The translations under genes and the position numbers were made by a program. Under the pieces are notes generated by a model. The model had not been told where the DNA came from, did not search any database, and saw only the letters and a list, made by a program, of their open reading frames with translations. A stretch of 64,000 nt of DNA from Robertmurraya sp. FSL R5-0851. Lineage in GTDB: Bacteria; Bacillota; Bacilli; Bacillales; Cytobacillaceae. Of the stretch, positions 16,985-25,820 are shown in pieces. The DNA lies in the NCBI RefSeq assembly GCF_038002965.1, contig NZ_JBBOOE010000001.1, forward strand, positions 1,345,001 to 1,409,000, written 5' to 3'. How positions within the stretch are numbered: position 1 is the stretch's first letter; the number at the start of each line of letters is the position of its first letter.

Positions 16985-18157
16985 ATGATATATCCTCAAT
17001 CAAAATTATTAAAAAGCTTACCTAAACAATTCTTTGCTTCACTTGTTGCTAAAGTAAATAAGCAAATCAGTGATGGCCATGATGTGATAAACCTGGGACA
17101 GGGAAACCCTGATCAACCGACAGCAACACATATCGTAAAAGCCCTGCAAGTGGCAGCAGAGAATCCGAATAATCACAAATACTCTCCTTTTCAAGGCTTT
17201 GCATCATTAAAAGAAGCTGCTGCGACCTTTTATAAAAGAGAATATAACGTAGATATCAATCCTGAGAAAGAAGTTGCCATTCTTTTCGGAGGAAAAGCTG
17301 GGCTTGTTGAAATCCCACAATGTTTATTAAACCCAGGTGAACATGTTCTCGTCCCGGATCCGGGCTATCCAGACTATTGGTCAGGGGTAGCACTTGCACA
17401 AGCAGAAATGATTACAATGCCCTTGAAAGAGGAAAATCATTTTCTTCCCGATTATACGGCTCTTTCAGATAGCGAGCTTGAAAAAGCGAAGCTTATGTTC
17501 TTAAATTATCCGAATAACCCGACAGGCGCAATAGCAAACGCTGAATTTTTTGAAGATACGGTTGCACTAGCTAAAGAACACGAGATTTGTGTTGTACATG
17601 ATTTTGCATACGGAGCGATAGGCTTTAATGGTCATAAACCGATTAGTTTTCTTGAAACAGAAGGTGCAAAAGACGTGGGAATTGAAATATATACTTTATC
17701 GAAGACGTATAACATGGCTGGTTGGAGAGTAGGCTTTGCCGTTGGCAATGAGAGTGTCATTTCAGCTCTTAATTTGTTGCAAGACCATTTATATGTAAGT
17801 CTTTTTGGAGCTGTCCAAGAGGCGGCAGTGGCAGCATTAACAGATTCTCAAAGTTGTGTACGTGAGTTAAATGCATTGTACGAATCTAGAAGAAACGTGT
17901 TTATCGGAGGACTTCAAGAATTAGGTTGGAATGTCGAAGCACCGGAGGGTTCATTTTTTGCATGGCTGAAGGTTCCTAATGGTTATACATCTGAGCAATT
18001 TTCAGATTTATTACTAGAAAAAGCACATATTGCAGTTGCCCCTGGAATTGGATTTGGAAACTGGGGAGAGGGTTATGTTCGAGTGGGGTTACTAACTTCG
18101 GAAGCTCGTTTGCAAGAAGCGGTTGAAAGAATTTCAAAGCTCCAAATTTTTAGTTAA
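16985..18157 (+). CDS. mtnE: Methionine-salvage aminotransferase MtnE
   Basis: 390 residues, a PLP fold-type I aminotransferase. The PLP-lysine motif is YTLSKTYNMAGWRVGFAVG; other motifs are NLGQGNPDQPT near the N-terminus, LNYPNNPTGA and VHDFAYG. It converts 2-oxo-4-methylthiobutyrate to methionine. The start was set at the ATG at 16985 behind TAGGTGGAAAAAAG; an in-frame TTG at 16946 lacks a site. It is divergent from mtnU and followed by the S-box of mtnW, so its own transcription is not SAM-gated by a leader seen here. Confidence 0.92.
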   Translation: MIYPQSKLLKSLPKQFFASLVAKVNKQISDGHDVINLGQGNPDQPTATHIVKALQVAAENPNNHKYSPFQGFASLKEAAATFYKREYNVDINPEKEVAILFGGKAGLVEIPQCLLNPGEHVLVPDPGYPDYWSGVALAQAEMITMPLKEENHFLPDYTALSDSELEKAKLMFLNYPNNPTGAIANAEFFEDTVALAKEHEICVVHDFAYGAIGFNGHKPISFLETEGAKDVGIEIYTLSKTYNMAGWRVGFAVGNESVISALNLLQDHLYVSLFGAVQEAAVAALTDSQSCVRELNALYESRRNVFIGGLQELGWNVEAPEGSFFAWLKVPNGYTSEQFSDLLLEKAHIAVAPGIGFGNWGEGYVRVGLLTSEARLQEAVERISKLQIFS

Positions 18158-18241
18158 TGTATTGACAGTCGAATTAAATTCTGGAATAATCAAAATCAAT
18201 TGAAAGTATAAACAATAATACCATAATGAAAACATTCGTTT

Positions 18242-18397
18242 TCTTATCAAGAGCAGGTGGAGGGACGAGCCCGACGAAGCCCGGCAACCGACTTACAGTT
18301 TTGTAAGCACGGTGCTAATTCTTGCAGCAAAGGCTGATAGATAAGGAGATGTTAGTTTACGATACTAACCTCTTCTGATGACCAGAAGAGGTTTTTT
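18242..18397 (+). promoter_or_regulatory. S-box (SAM-I) riboswitch and terminator controlling mtnWXBD
   Basis: The core elements are in order: TCTTATCAAGAG (18242-18253), GGTGGAGGGA, GCCCGACGAAGCCCGGCAACC, GGTGCTAATTC, and the closing GATAAG (18340-18345). The terminator AACCTCTTCTG / CAGAAGAGGTT with T6 follows at 18367-18396. An alternative GTTAGT/ACTAAC pairing can disrupt it. Confidence 0.95.
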
Positions 18398-18433
18398 ATG
18401 TATACCCGTGTCGGAGAGAAAGGACGAAAGCAA

Positions 18434-19666
18434 ATGAGTGAGATCATCGCAACGTACTTAGTACATGACGCCAAACACAACCCAGAGAAAAAAGCAGAGG
18501 AAATTGCGCTTGGTTTAACGGTTGGTTCATGGACTCAATTACAAAAGCTTGAGCAAGAGCAATTGAAAAAATATAAAGGTAGAGTTATTTCCGCAGAAAA
18601 ATTACACATAGATGAACATACAAATGAAACGGTAGCGGTGTTAAAAATCGCTTATCCTTCAAATAACTTTTCGCTAGATCTTCCAGCTATTTTAACAACA
18701 GTGTTTGGAAAGCTTTCACTTGACGGGAAGATTAAGCTATTAGATCTTGATTTTTCAGAAGAGTTAAAAACAGCTTTTCCAGGTCCTAAGTTTGGTATCA
18801 ATGGCCTAAGAGACAAGCTGGGTGTATATGATCGTCCGTTATTAATGAGTATTTTTAAAGGAATTCTTGGTAGAGATCTTCCATTCCTCATCAGCCAATT
18901 GCGCGAACAAGCATTGGGTGGAGTCGATTTTGTAAAAGATGATGAAATATTGTTTGAAAACCCATTAACTCCATTTGAACAAAGAATTACTGGAGGAAGA
19001 GAAGTTCTACAACAGGTCTATGAAGAAACTGGACATCGTACTTTGTATGCTGTGAACTTGACAGGACGTACGTCTCAATTAATTGACAAAGCTAAAAAAG
19101 CAAAAGAACTTGGTGCGGACTTACTATTGTTTAATGTGTTTGCGTATGGACTTGATGTTCTTCAGGAATTACGCGAAGAAGAGAATGTCGATCTTCCGAT
19201 TATGGCACATCCAGCTGTGAGTGGAGCGCTCACTTCATCTGATGTGTACGGAATTTCTCATTCCCTACTACTTGGGAAATTGTTGCGTTACGCTGGAGCT
19301 GACTTGTCTTTATTCCCGTCTCCATACGGTTCTGTGGCTTTGGAAAAGAATGCAGCATTATCAATTGCTAAAGCGTTAACAGATCAGTCAGAATCTATGA
19401 ATAAGAGTTTCCCAGTGCCTTCAGCTGGTATTCATCCTGGACTTGTTCCACTTTTACTACAAGATTTTGGCTTAGATAGTGTCATTAATGCTGGTGGTGG
19501 TGTACATGGTCATCCAGCTGGTGCGAAAGGTGGAGGTCTAGCTTTCCGCCAAGCTATTGATTTAAGTCAAAAAGGTCTGCCATTGAGAGAAAATTCACAG
19601 CAATATCCTGAACTTGCAAAAGCGATTGAACTGTGGGGAGTTACTGAGGTGGCAAAACCATCATGA
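18434..19666 (+). CDS. mtnW: 2,3-diketo-5-methylthiopentyl-1-phosphate enolase (RuBisCO-like protein)
   Basis: 410 residues. It is a RuBisCO-like protein with the metal-site motif [10 protein letters not shown] and the barrel sequence [15 protein letters not shown], without the full set of carboxylase residues. It tautomerises the diketone intermediate of methylthioribose breakdown. The start at 18434 follows AAAGGACGAAAGCAA; an in-frame ATG at 18398 sits inside the leader terminator tail. It is first in mtnW-mtnX-mtnB-mtnD with ATGA overlap to mtnX. It is SAM-regulated by the S-box directly upstream. Confidence 0.95.
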   Translation: MSEIIATYLVHDAKHNPEKKAEEIALGLTVGSWTQLQKLEQEQLKKYKGRVISAEKLHIDEHTNETVAVLKIAYPSNNFSLDLPAILTTVFGKLSLDGKIKLLDLDFSEELKTAFPGPKFGINGLRDKLGVYDRPLLMSIFKGILGRDLPFLISQLREQALGGVDFVKDDEILFENPLTPFEQRITGGREVLQQVYEETGHRTLYAVNLTGRTSQLIDKAKKAKELGADLLLFNVFAYGLDVLQELREEENVDLPIMAHPAVSGALTSSDVYGISHSLLLGKLLRYAGADLSLFPSPYGSVALEKNAALSIAKALTDQSESMNKSFPVPSAGIHPGLVPLLLQDFGLDSVINAGGGVHGHPAGAKGGGLAFRQAIDLSQKGLPLRENSQQYPELAKAIELWGVTEVAKPS

Positions 19667-20325
19667 GCAAGAAGATAGCTGTATTTTGTGATTTCGATGG
19701 CACAATCACCGAGAAGGATAACATTATTGCCATTATGAAAAGATTTGCTCCACCTGAATGGGAAGCACTAAAAGACGACATTTTGTCAGAGCGTATTTCC
19801 ATTCGGGAAGGAGTTGGTAAGCTATTCTCGTTGCTTCCTTCATCTAAAAAGGAAGAAATCATTACGTATGCAATTGAAAATGTGAAAATACGTGAAGGAT
19901 TTGCTGATTTTGTGAAGTTTTTGAAGGAGAAGAATATTCCTTTGTATGTTGTTAGTGGAGGTATTGATTTCTTCGTTTATCCTATTCTACAAGCTTATGG
20001 TCCTTTTTCAGGAGTCTATTGTAATGCTTCCGATTTTAGTGGAGAGTATATCAATATTCTTTGGCCAAATGCATGTGATGAGCATTGTCAGAACGATTGT
20101 GGCTGCTGTAAACCTACTATTATTCGTGGACTTAAAGAAGATTTCTACAAAGTCGTTATCGGTGATTCAGTAACCGATTTGCAAGCAGCTAAGCAAGCTG
20201 ATCTAGTGATTGCAAGAGAACTGCTATTAGAAAAATCAATAGAGTATGGATTGAATCATAGAGAGTTTGTTGATTTCTATGATGTGATCAAGCATATGTC
20301 GCAAGTAGAGGAGTTGATTGGATGA
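19663..20325 (+). CDS. mtnX: 2-hydroxy-3-keto-5-methylthiopentenyl-1-phosphate phosphatase
   Basis: 220 residues, a HAD-superfamily phosphatase. The nucleophile motif is FCDFDGTIT at the N-terminus, VVSGG is motif II, and [16 protein letters not shown] is the metal loop. A Cys cluster [13 protein letters not shown] near residue 142 is typical of MtnX. It removes the phosphate before the dioxygenase step. Its ATG overlaps the mtnW stop and its stop overlaps the mtnB start (ATGA in both cases), showing tight coupling. Confidence 0.94.
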   Translation: MSKKIAVFCDFDGTITEKDNIIAIMKRFAPPEWEALKDDILSERISIREGVGKLFSLLPSSKKEEIITYAIENVKIREGFADFVKFLKEKNIPLYVVSGGIDFFVYPILQAYGPFSGVYCNASDFSGEYINILWPNACDEHCQNDCGCCKPTIIRGLKEDFYKVVIGDSVTDLQAAKQADLVIARELLLEKSIEYGLNHREFVDFYDVIKHMSQVEELIG

Positions 20326-20936
20326 GTCAGTTAACTGAACGTTGGGAAGAGCTTGCTGATGTGAAGGATGAACTTGCTGTTCGAGATTGGTTTATGGGAA
20401 CGAGCGGGAATTTAGCCATAAAGGTTAGCGACAATCCTTTACAATTCTTAGTAACAGCAAGTGGCAAGGATAAGAGGAAGCGAACGTCAGAGGATTTTCT
20501 GCTCGTCGATGAGAATGGAAAACCAGTAAATGAGACGCATTTGAAGCCATCTGCTGAAACCTTATTACATGTGGAAATCTATAATAAAACAGCTGCTGGG
20601 TGTAGTTTACACGTTCATACAATTGATAATAATATCATATCTGAATTATATGGCGATCAAGGAGAAATCACTTTTACTGGCCAGGAGCTTATTAAAGCAT
20701 TTGATTTATGGGAAGAAGATGCCGTACTTCGAGTTCCTATTATCAGTAATCCAGCTCATATTCCGACACTAGCACAGGAGTTTAGTGAACATGTAAAAGA
20801 GGACAAAGGCGTTGTGTTAATCAGAAACCATGGAATAACAGTGTGGGGGAAAAATGCATTCGAGGCAAAAAAACTACTAGAAGCATCCGAATTTTTATTT
20901 CGTTATCATCTAAGACTTTTAGAATATAAAAAATAA
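20322..20936 (+). CDS. mtnB: Methylthioribulose-1-phosphate dehydratase
   Basis: 204 residues, class II aldolase/adducin fold. Zinc ligands are visible in LLHVEIYNK...CSLHVHTID and in [12 protein letters not shown]. It dehydrates 5-methylthioribulose-1-phosphate, the product of MtnA, upstream of MtnW in the pathway. It overlaps mtnX by 4 bp. Full length for the family and with no unusual residues seen. Confidence 0.94.
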   Translation: MSQLTERWEELADVKDELAVRDWFMGTSGNLAIKVSDNPLQFLVTASGKDKRKRTSEDFLLVDENGKPVNETHLKPSAETLLHVEIYNKTAAGCSLHVHTIDNNIISELYGDQGEITFTGQELIKAFDLWEEDAVLRVPIISNPAHIPTLAQEFSEHVKEDKGVVLIRNHGITVWGKNAFEAKKLLEASEFLFRYHLRLLEYKK

Positions 20937-20957
20937 AATATAAAGGAGTATGAAAAA

Positions 20958-21491
20958 ATGGCACATATCGTTTTTCAAAGTACAAAAGAAGAGATTAGAG
21001 ATCAAAAAGAAGTAGCAGCGTTTTTACAATCACAAGAGGTAATCTATGAGAATTGGGATATTACAAAACTACCTAGCAATCTTCAAGAGAAATATATTTT
21101 AACAGATGCAGAGAAAGCAGAAATCTTATCCGCATTCTCAACTGAAATTGCTGAAATTTCAGAGAAGCGTGGATACAAGGCACAGGATGTTATTTCTCTT
21201 GCTGAACACACTCCAAACCTAGAGCAACTATTAAAGAACTTCCAACAAGAACACCACCATACAGACGATGAGGTACGCTTTATCGTTAGTGGACACGGGG
21301 TATTTATTATTCAAGGGTTAGACGGAGAATTTTTTGAGGTATTTCTAAATCCTGGTGATCTTATTTCAGTTCCTCCGAATGTTAGACATTATTTTACTCT
21401 TCAAGAGGATAGAAAAGTAGTAGCTATCCGTATTTTTGTAACTACTGAAGGATGGGTTCCAATCTACGAAAAGAATGAAGTAGAAGCTTAA
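20958..21491 (+). CDS. mtnD: Acireductone dioxygenase
   Basis: 177 residues, cupin fold. The metal-ligand motif is EHHHTDDEVRFIVSGHG, with a further His in PPNVRHYFTL. With Fe it forms the methionine keto-acid precursor; with Ni it makes an off-pathway product. It is last in the mtnWXBD operon, 21 bp after mtnB, with AAAGGAGTATGAAAA upstream. A modest hairpin GGCACTAG/CTAGTGTC with T-rich tail follows at about 21504-21536. Confidence 0.95.
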   Translation: MAHIVFQSTKEEIRDQKEVAAFLQSQEVIYENWDITKLPSNLQEKYILTDAEKAEILSAFSTEIAEISEKRGYKAQDVISLAEHTPNLEQLLKNFQQEHHHTDDEVRFIVSGHGVFIIQGLDGEFFEVFLNPGDLISVPPNVRHYFTLQEDRKVVAIRIFVTTEGWVPIYEKNEVEA

Positions 21492-21562
21492 TAATAGTTA
21501 TCAAGGCACTAGAGTCTATACTCCTAGTGTCTTTATTACTTTTGGTGGATAAAATCGATAAT

Positions 21563-21569
21563 TGTCGAA
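21563..21569 (+). promoter_or_regulatory. Putative 0A box upstream of spo0E
   Basis: TGTCGAA at 21563-21569 matches the Spo0A box TGNCGAA; a second weaker TTGTCGTATTCCGAAA lies about 35 bp on. Spo0A-linked feedback on spo0E would be sensible, but this is motif reading only. Confidence 0.35.
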
Positions 21570-21731
21570 AAGTAATAGGAGTTTTAGGGTGGTTTTTTGT
21601 CGTATTCCGAAATATTTAGAAAAATTTGTCTTATTTTGCGATTCTATTTACTTTTATTCGAATTCTTGCAATAATTCATCAAGTGATCATTTTTTTTAGG
21701 GGATTTAAGGGAGTATTAGGAGGTTAGCGGG

Positions 21732-21971
21732 GTGCAGCAGAATAGCAGTGAAATGCTTGCCACGATTCAACAAATGAGAGAGAAAATGATTGAATCTGCA
21801 CAAGCAAATGGTTTAGGTGGAGAAGAGACGATCGAATGTAGTCAGGAGCTTGATAAGTTGATTTTTGAATATCAATGCTTATCACAAGAGAAAAGAAAAA
21901 GCAAAAGAGAAATAAAGATAACCAGAAAACAAGCTATGTTTGTATGGCAAAATAACATCATATGCGTATAA
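21732..21971 (+). CDS. spo0E: Spo0E-family aspartyl-phosphate phosphatase
   Basis: 79 residues. It has the Spo0E signature ECSQELDKLIFEYQ (SxxLD motif) in a short helical hairpin. Spo0E dephosphorylates Spo0A-P and so delays sporulation. GTG start at 21732 with AGGAGG 8 nt upstream. Position after mtnD matches B. subtilis spo0E. It is monocistronic, with a strong terminator following. The C-terminal tail (RKQAMFVWQNNIICV) is hydrophobic and unlike the long acidic tail of B. subtilis Spo0E. Confidence 0.85.
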   Translation: MQQNSSEMLATIQQMREKMIESAQANGLGGEETIECSQELDKLIFEYQCLSQEKRKSKREIKITRKQAMFVWQNNIICV

Positions 21972-21980
21972 ATAGATTGA

Positions 21981-22016
21981 AAAGGAAGGAGTCGTTAGCG
22001 CTCCTTCCTTTTTTGT
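21981..22016. terminator. Terminator between spo0E and YitT-family gene
   Basis: Stem AAAGGAAGGAG / CTCCTTCCTTT with loop TCGTTAGCG and a T run. Confidence 0.85.
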
Positions 22017-22023
22017 GGATATT

Positions 22024-22935
22024 CTAATGGATCGCTCGCTTTTTAAATCTCCCACCTCTAACTTCGGCTATGTCTGCAACGGCGAGAAAGGCATTGCTAT
22101 CTAAATCTTCTATAATGAGCTTGAGCTTTGCTTCTTCTAGGCGGGTAATGACACAGAAAATAACTTTTTTATCCTCTCCTGTATAGGCTCCTTCTCCTGA
22201 GAGGAAGGTGACACCCCGACCGAGACGGGCCAAAATCGCCTCACCAATTTCTTTATGCTTATCGCTAATGATCCATGCAGATTTTGATTGATCTAAACCT
22301 TCAATAACGATATCAATGGTTTTAAAAGCAATAAAATAGGCTAAAACCGAATACATCGCTCGGTCCCATCCAAATACAAATCCCCCGGTACCAAAAATAA
22401 AAATATTAAAAAACATAATCACTTCTCCAACGGAAAAAGGAATCTTTTTATTGATCAATATGGCAAGGATTTCTGTACCGTCCAGTGAGCCTCCATACCG
22501 GATGACTAGTCCTACCCCTGACCCTAAGGCAATTCCCCCAAATACGGTTGCTAACAGGATGTCATCAGTAAAAGCAGGAACGGGATGAAGATATACGGTT
22601 GTAATTGATAATATGGTGATAGCGAAGAGTGTAGATAGTGCGAAGGTTTTTCCAATTTGTTTATATCCGATGAAAAAGAATGGAACATTTAAAATGAAGA
22701 TGATTAGACCAATTTTAATCGCAGTAATATGAGAGAGAATAATTGATATCCCAACGATTCCACCATCCATAATTTGATTGGGTATGAGGAAAATTTCTAA
22801 TCCTACAGCCATTAGGATAGCGCCAATAAAAATAAAAACAGCTCTTTTAATAATACTTTTTTTCGGTAATTTTCGGTGCTGTATTTGGTTCTCTAAATTC
22901 ATTTGAATGGCTTCGTGAATAAGTTGTTTTTCCAT
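22024..22935 (-). CDS. YitT-family membrane protein (DUF161/DUF2179)
   Basis: 303 residues. About five membrane segments occupy residues 28-190 (AVFIFIGAILMAVGLEIFLIP, GGIVGISIILSH, GGSLDGTEILAI). A cytoplasmic DUF2179 domain follows (GEAILARLGRGVTFLSGEGAYTGEDKKVIFCVITR). The family is widespread in Firmicutes and its transport role is unproven. Start ATG at 22935 behind TGGAGGTGACTTA. It is monocistronic on the minus strand. Function is not assigned beyond the family. Confidence 0.88.
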   Translation of the reverse strand: MEKQLIHEAIQMNLENQIQHRKLPKKSIIKRAVFIFIGAILMAVGLEIFLIPNQIMDGGIVGISIILSHITAIKIGLIIFILNVPFFFIGYKQIGKTFALSTLFAITILSITTVYLHPVPAFTDDILLATVFGGIALGSGVGLVIRYGGSLDGTEILAILINKKIPFSVGEVIMFFNIFIFGTGGFVFGWDRAMYSVLAYFIAFKTIDIVIEGLDQSKSAWIISDKHKEIGEAILARLGRGVTFLSGEGAYTGEDKKVIFCVITRLEEAKLKLIIEDLDSNAFLAVADIAEVRGGRFKKRAIH

Positions 22936-23036
22936 TAAGTCACCTCCATTTGTATCGATCCTTGTTATTTATTATACAATAAATCGTTTCTATGTAAGTA
23001 AATCTGGAACTTAATCATTCAAAGGAAATAAAAAAG

Positions 23037-23056
23037 CGGCATGTATACACATGCCG
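23037..23056 (-). terminator. Terminator of the ZIP remnant
   Basis: On the minus strand, stem CGGCATGT / ACATGCCG with loop GTAT, followed by CTTTTTT. Confidence 0.75.
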
Positions 23057-23064
23057 AATTCATA

Positions 23065-23565
23065 TTATGAAAAGAGGTCAATTAGCAATATCATAAATAG
23101 TAAACCAAAAATAAAGGAGTAAGTGGATGTACGTTCATTGCCATCCCCATGACTTTCAGGTATTAACTCTTTATATATAATGAACAGCATAGCTCCAGCT
23201 GCAAAGGCTAGACCATAGGGGACGAGACTTGCAACATAGGAAGTTAAATAGAAACCTAGTAAACTTGTAACAATTTCGATTGCACCTGTTAAAGTAGCTA
23301 CTACAAACGCCTTGCTTTTTTCAATTTTTTGATTCACTAAAAATAGGGCTACTAAAAATCCTTCAGGAGCGTTTTGGAGTCCGATGGCAAAAGCGATTAG
23401 ATTTCCTGTATTCGCTTCAGCAGTTGTAGCATAACTAACTCCAACTGATAATCCTTCGGGAATATTATGGAGCGTAATCGCTGCAATAATCAACATCGCT
23501 TTTTCATCAAATTCCATTTCGTATTTTTGAGTCGTATGCTGTAAATCTATATGAGCGATTGCTCA
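23065..23565 (-). pseudogene. ZIP-family metal transporter, 5'-truncated
   Basis: The frame carries the second half of a ZIP transporter: ITLHNIPEGLSVGVSYAT and GLQNAPEGFLVALFLV (metal-site helices IV and V), then helices to the C-terminus. Coding similarity extends upstream of the ATG at 23517 (AHIDLQHTTQKYE) to a TGA at about 23563, with no start in that stretch. Roughly 90-100 N-terminal residues with helices I-III, expected in ZIP proteins, are absent in all frames upstream. A 150-residue product from 23517 is possible but unlikely to transport. The terminator downstream is intact, so this looks like a deletion remnant. Confidence 0.75.
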
Positions 23566-23935
23566 CACAATTACATATATGAAATTTGAATGACATCTGT
23601 GATTTTTATCATATGGGAAAAGTTGAATTTCTTTTAATATAATAACTAGAATGGTAAGTACTGGACCATTCCCTTCAAAAAATAAATGTTATTCCATCCT
23701 AGTGGATAAACCCCACCATTTAAATATGTAGATATACAAAAATGAAGATTCCGTAAGCCATTCACTTCTAACTAACTACACTTTAATGAAAACGCATACA
23801 AAAATTATTATACACAAAAAATATCATCTAATTTGTTTGTACTATGCTCGTAAACCGATACATATATCGTTATTACGAAGCTTTGCAAAATATATATAGC
23901 TGATTTAGCCTTTAGTCATTAAGGAGGGGATTTGT
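23566..23935. other. Intergenic region upstream of fixABCX
   Basis: 370 bp, AT-rich, with no credible gene. It holds a cre-like site (23787-23800) and an inverted repeat CGATA-CATA-TATCG (23856-23869), and must contain the fixABCX promoter. The missing 5' part of the ZIP gene is not found here. Confidence 0.6.
23787..23800 (+). promoter_or_regulatory. cre-like site upstream of fixABCX
   Basis: TGAAAACGCATACA matches the CcpA site TGWAANCGNTNWCA at 13 of 14 positions. It lies 136 bp before fixA. Confidence 0.4.
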
Positions 23936-24757
23936 ATGCACATTGTAGTTTGTGTCAAGCAGGTACCAGACACGAAGATCATTAAGATTAATCCTAAGAC
24001 GAATACGCTTGATCGTCGAAGTGCCCCAGCAATTTTAAATCCTTACGATGCACATGCTGTCCAAGAAGCCGTTCGGATGAAGCGTTTCATCAAAGAAGTA
24101 TATATTTCTGTTTTATCGATGGGGCCACCACAAGCAAATGCGATTATTAAAAAAAGCGTTGAAATTGGTGCTGACGAGGGATATTTGATTTCTGACCGCG
24201 CATTTGCAGGTGCAGATACATTAGCAACAAGCTATGCATTATCGAAGGCTTTAGATAAAATCGCCAGTATCAGACCGATTGATATGATTCTTTGTGGAAA
24301 GCATGCGATTGATGGAGACACTGGGCAAGTGGGACCTGGAATTGCAAGAAGATTGGATATTCCTCCAGTTACAAACGTGATCGAAGTGACAGAACTTAAT
24401 GAAAAGGAGCAAAACGTAGTTGTTAAGAGAAAGCTGTCAGGAGGGTACCAGTTGCTTCAAATCCAAATGCCATGCTTATTGACTGTCGAAAAAGAAATCA
24501 ATGCGATAGAATATTCCCCTCTTCCTAATATGTTAAAAGCTGCAAGGTACGAACCCGTTGTTTGGACGGTAAACGATCTAGGAGACGTGGACCGAACACA
24601 GCTAGGACTTAAAGGATCACCTACCATCGTTGGTAAAATGTTTACTCCTCCAAAGCATGAGGGTGGGAAGCGTTTAGAGGGCTCTTCAGATGAACAAGTA
24701 AGAGAGCTGATCAAATGCTTACTTGAAGAGAAAAAAGAACTTTTTCATGTGAAGTGA
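23936..24757 (+). CDS. fixA: Electron transfer flavoprotein beta-type subunit FixA
   Basis: 273 residues. ETF beta family: MHIVVCVKQVPDTKIIKIN at the N-terminus and the AMP/FAD-region motif LCGKHAIDGDTGQVGPGIARRL. The length and the FixB-FixC-FixX neighbours place it in the Fix group rather than the housekeeping EtfB. FixABCX complexes move electrons from NADH, through flavin bifurcation, to quinone and ferredoxin or flavodoxin. Start ATG at 23936 with AAGGAGGGGATTTGT. First gene of a four-gene operon. Confidence 0.88.
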   Translation: MHIVVCVKQVPDTKIIKINPKTNTLDRRSAPAILNPYDAHAVQEAVRMKRFIKEVYISVLSMGPPQANAIIKKSVEIGADEGYLISDRAFAGADTLATSYALSKALDKIASIRPIDMILCGKHAIDGDTGQVGPGIARRLDIPPVTNVIEVTELNEKEQNVVVKRKLSGGYQLLQIQMPCLLTVEKEINAIEYSPLPNMLKAARYEPVVWTVNDLGDVDRTQLGLKGSPTIVGKMFTPPKHEGGKRLEGSSDEQVRELIKCLLEEKKELFHVK

Positions 24758-24791
24758 TACACATTAATACGTGATGATGGGGGTGCCTAAA

Positions 24792-25820
24792 ATGAGTAAA
24801 GAATACCGTGGCGTGTGGGTATTCATTGAACAGAATGAAGGCGAAATTGAAGGTGTTTCGTTAGAATTGCTTGGAGCAGGAAGAAAGTTAGCAGATAAGT
24901 TAAGTGTTTCGCTTTGTGGAGTCCTGCTAGGTAAAGATGTTAAAGCCCTATGTAATCAAGTCATCTCCTACGGGGCGGATAAGGTGTATGTGATTGATCA
25001 TCCAGTATTAGAAGAGTACCGGACAGAATCCTATATGAAGGGCGTGGTTCTTCTCGCTGAAAAATACAGTCCTGAGATATTTTTATACGGAGCCACACCA
25101 AACGGTAAGGACCTTGCCAGTGCTGTAGCAACTGATTTAAGTACGGGTTTGACTGCAGATACAACCATGTTAGATGTGGATCTTGATAAAAGGTTATTGG
25201 AGGCAAGTAGACCCGCCTTTGGTGGAAATATTATGGCTACGATTTTATGTAAAAAGCATCGACCTCAAATGGCAACCGTTCGACCGAAAGTAATGAAAGC
25301 TCTTGAACGAGATAAAGAGCGGCAGGGAGTAATCATTGAAGAAAATATCGAATTGTATGAGGACGATATGAGAACAAAAGTGCTCAAAGTTGTGAAGGAT
25401 GTAACGAAAAGAGCCAATCTTGCGGATGCACATATCATTGTTTGCGGTGGAAAGGGATTAGGGGATCAGCAAAATTTTTCATTAATCTATGAGCTTGCAG
25501 AAGTGATTGGTGCAAGTGTTGGTGGAACGAGGGATGTGGTAGAAGCTGGCTGGCTCCCACATGAGTTGCAAATTGGGCAAACGGGTGAAACGGTAACACC
25601 AAAAATATACTTCGCAGTCGGTATCTCAGGTGCTATTCAACACGTAGTCGGTATGAAGAATTCAGAAATTATTATCGCCATTAACAAGGATGCAAGTGCA
25701 CCTATTTTTGATATAGCAACCTATGGAATTGTAGGGGATGCTTTGGACATTCTCCCGAAACTCATCCAACAATTTAAAGAAATACGTACAGAAAAGGGTG
25801 GTGAAATCAGTTATGCCTGA
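24792..25820 (+). CDS. fixB: Electron transfer flavoprotein alpha-type subunit FixB
   Basis: 342 residues. N-terminal ETF domain (YRGVWVFIEQNEGEIEGVSLELLGAGRKLADKL) and the C-terminal FAD-binding part (GGTRDVVEAGWLPHELQIGQTGETVTPKIYFAVGISGAIQH). It pairs with FixA to bind FAD. The start was chosen at 24792 (MSKEYRGV) behind GGGGGTGCC; in-frame upstream ATGs at 24774 lack a site. Its end overlaps the fixC start by 8 bp, implying coupling. Confidence 0.88.
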   Translation: MSKEYRGVWVFIEQNEGEIEGVSLELLGAGRKLADKLSVSLCGVLLGKDVKALCNQVISYGADKVYVIDHPVLEEYRTESYMKGVVLLAEKYSPEIFLYGATPNGKDLASAVATDLSTGLTADTTMLDVDLDKRLLEASRPAFGGNIMATILCKKHRPQMATVRPKVMKALERDKERQGVIIEENIELYEDDMRTKVLKVVKDVTKRANLADAHIIVCGGKGLGDQQNFSLIYELAEVIGASVGGTRDVVEAGWLPHELQIGQTGETVTPKIYFAVGISGAIQHVVGMKNSEIIIAINKDASAPIFDIATYGIVGDALDILPKLIQQFKEIRTEKGGEISYA

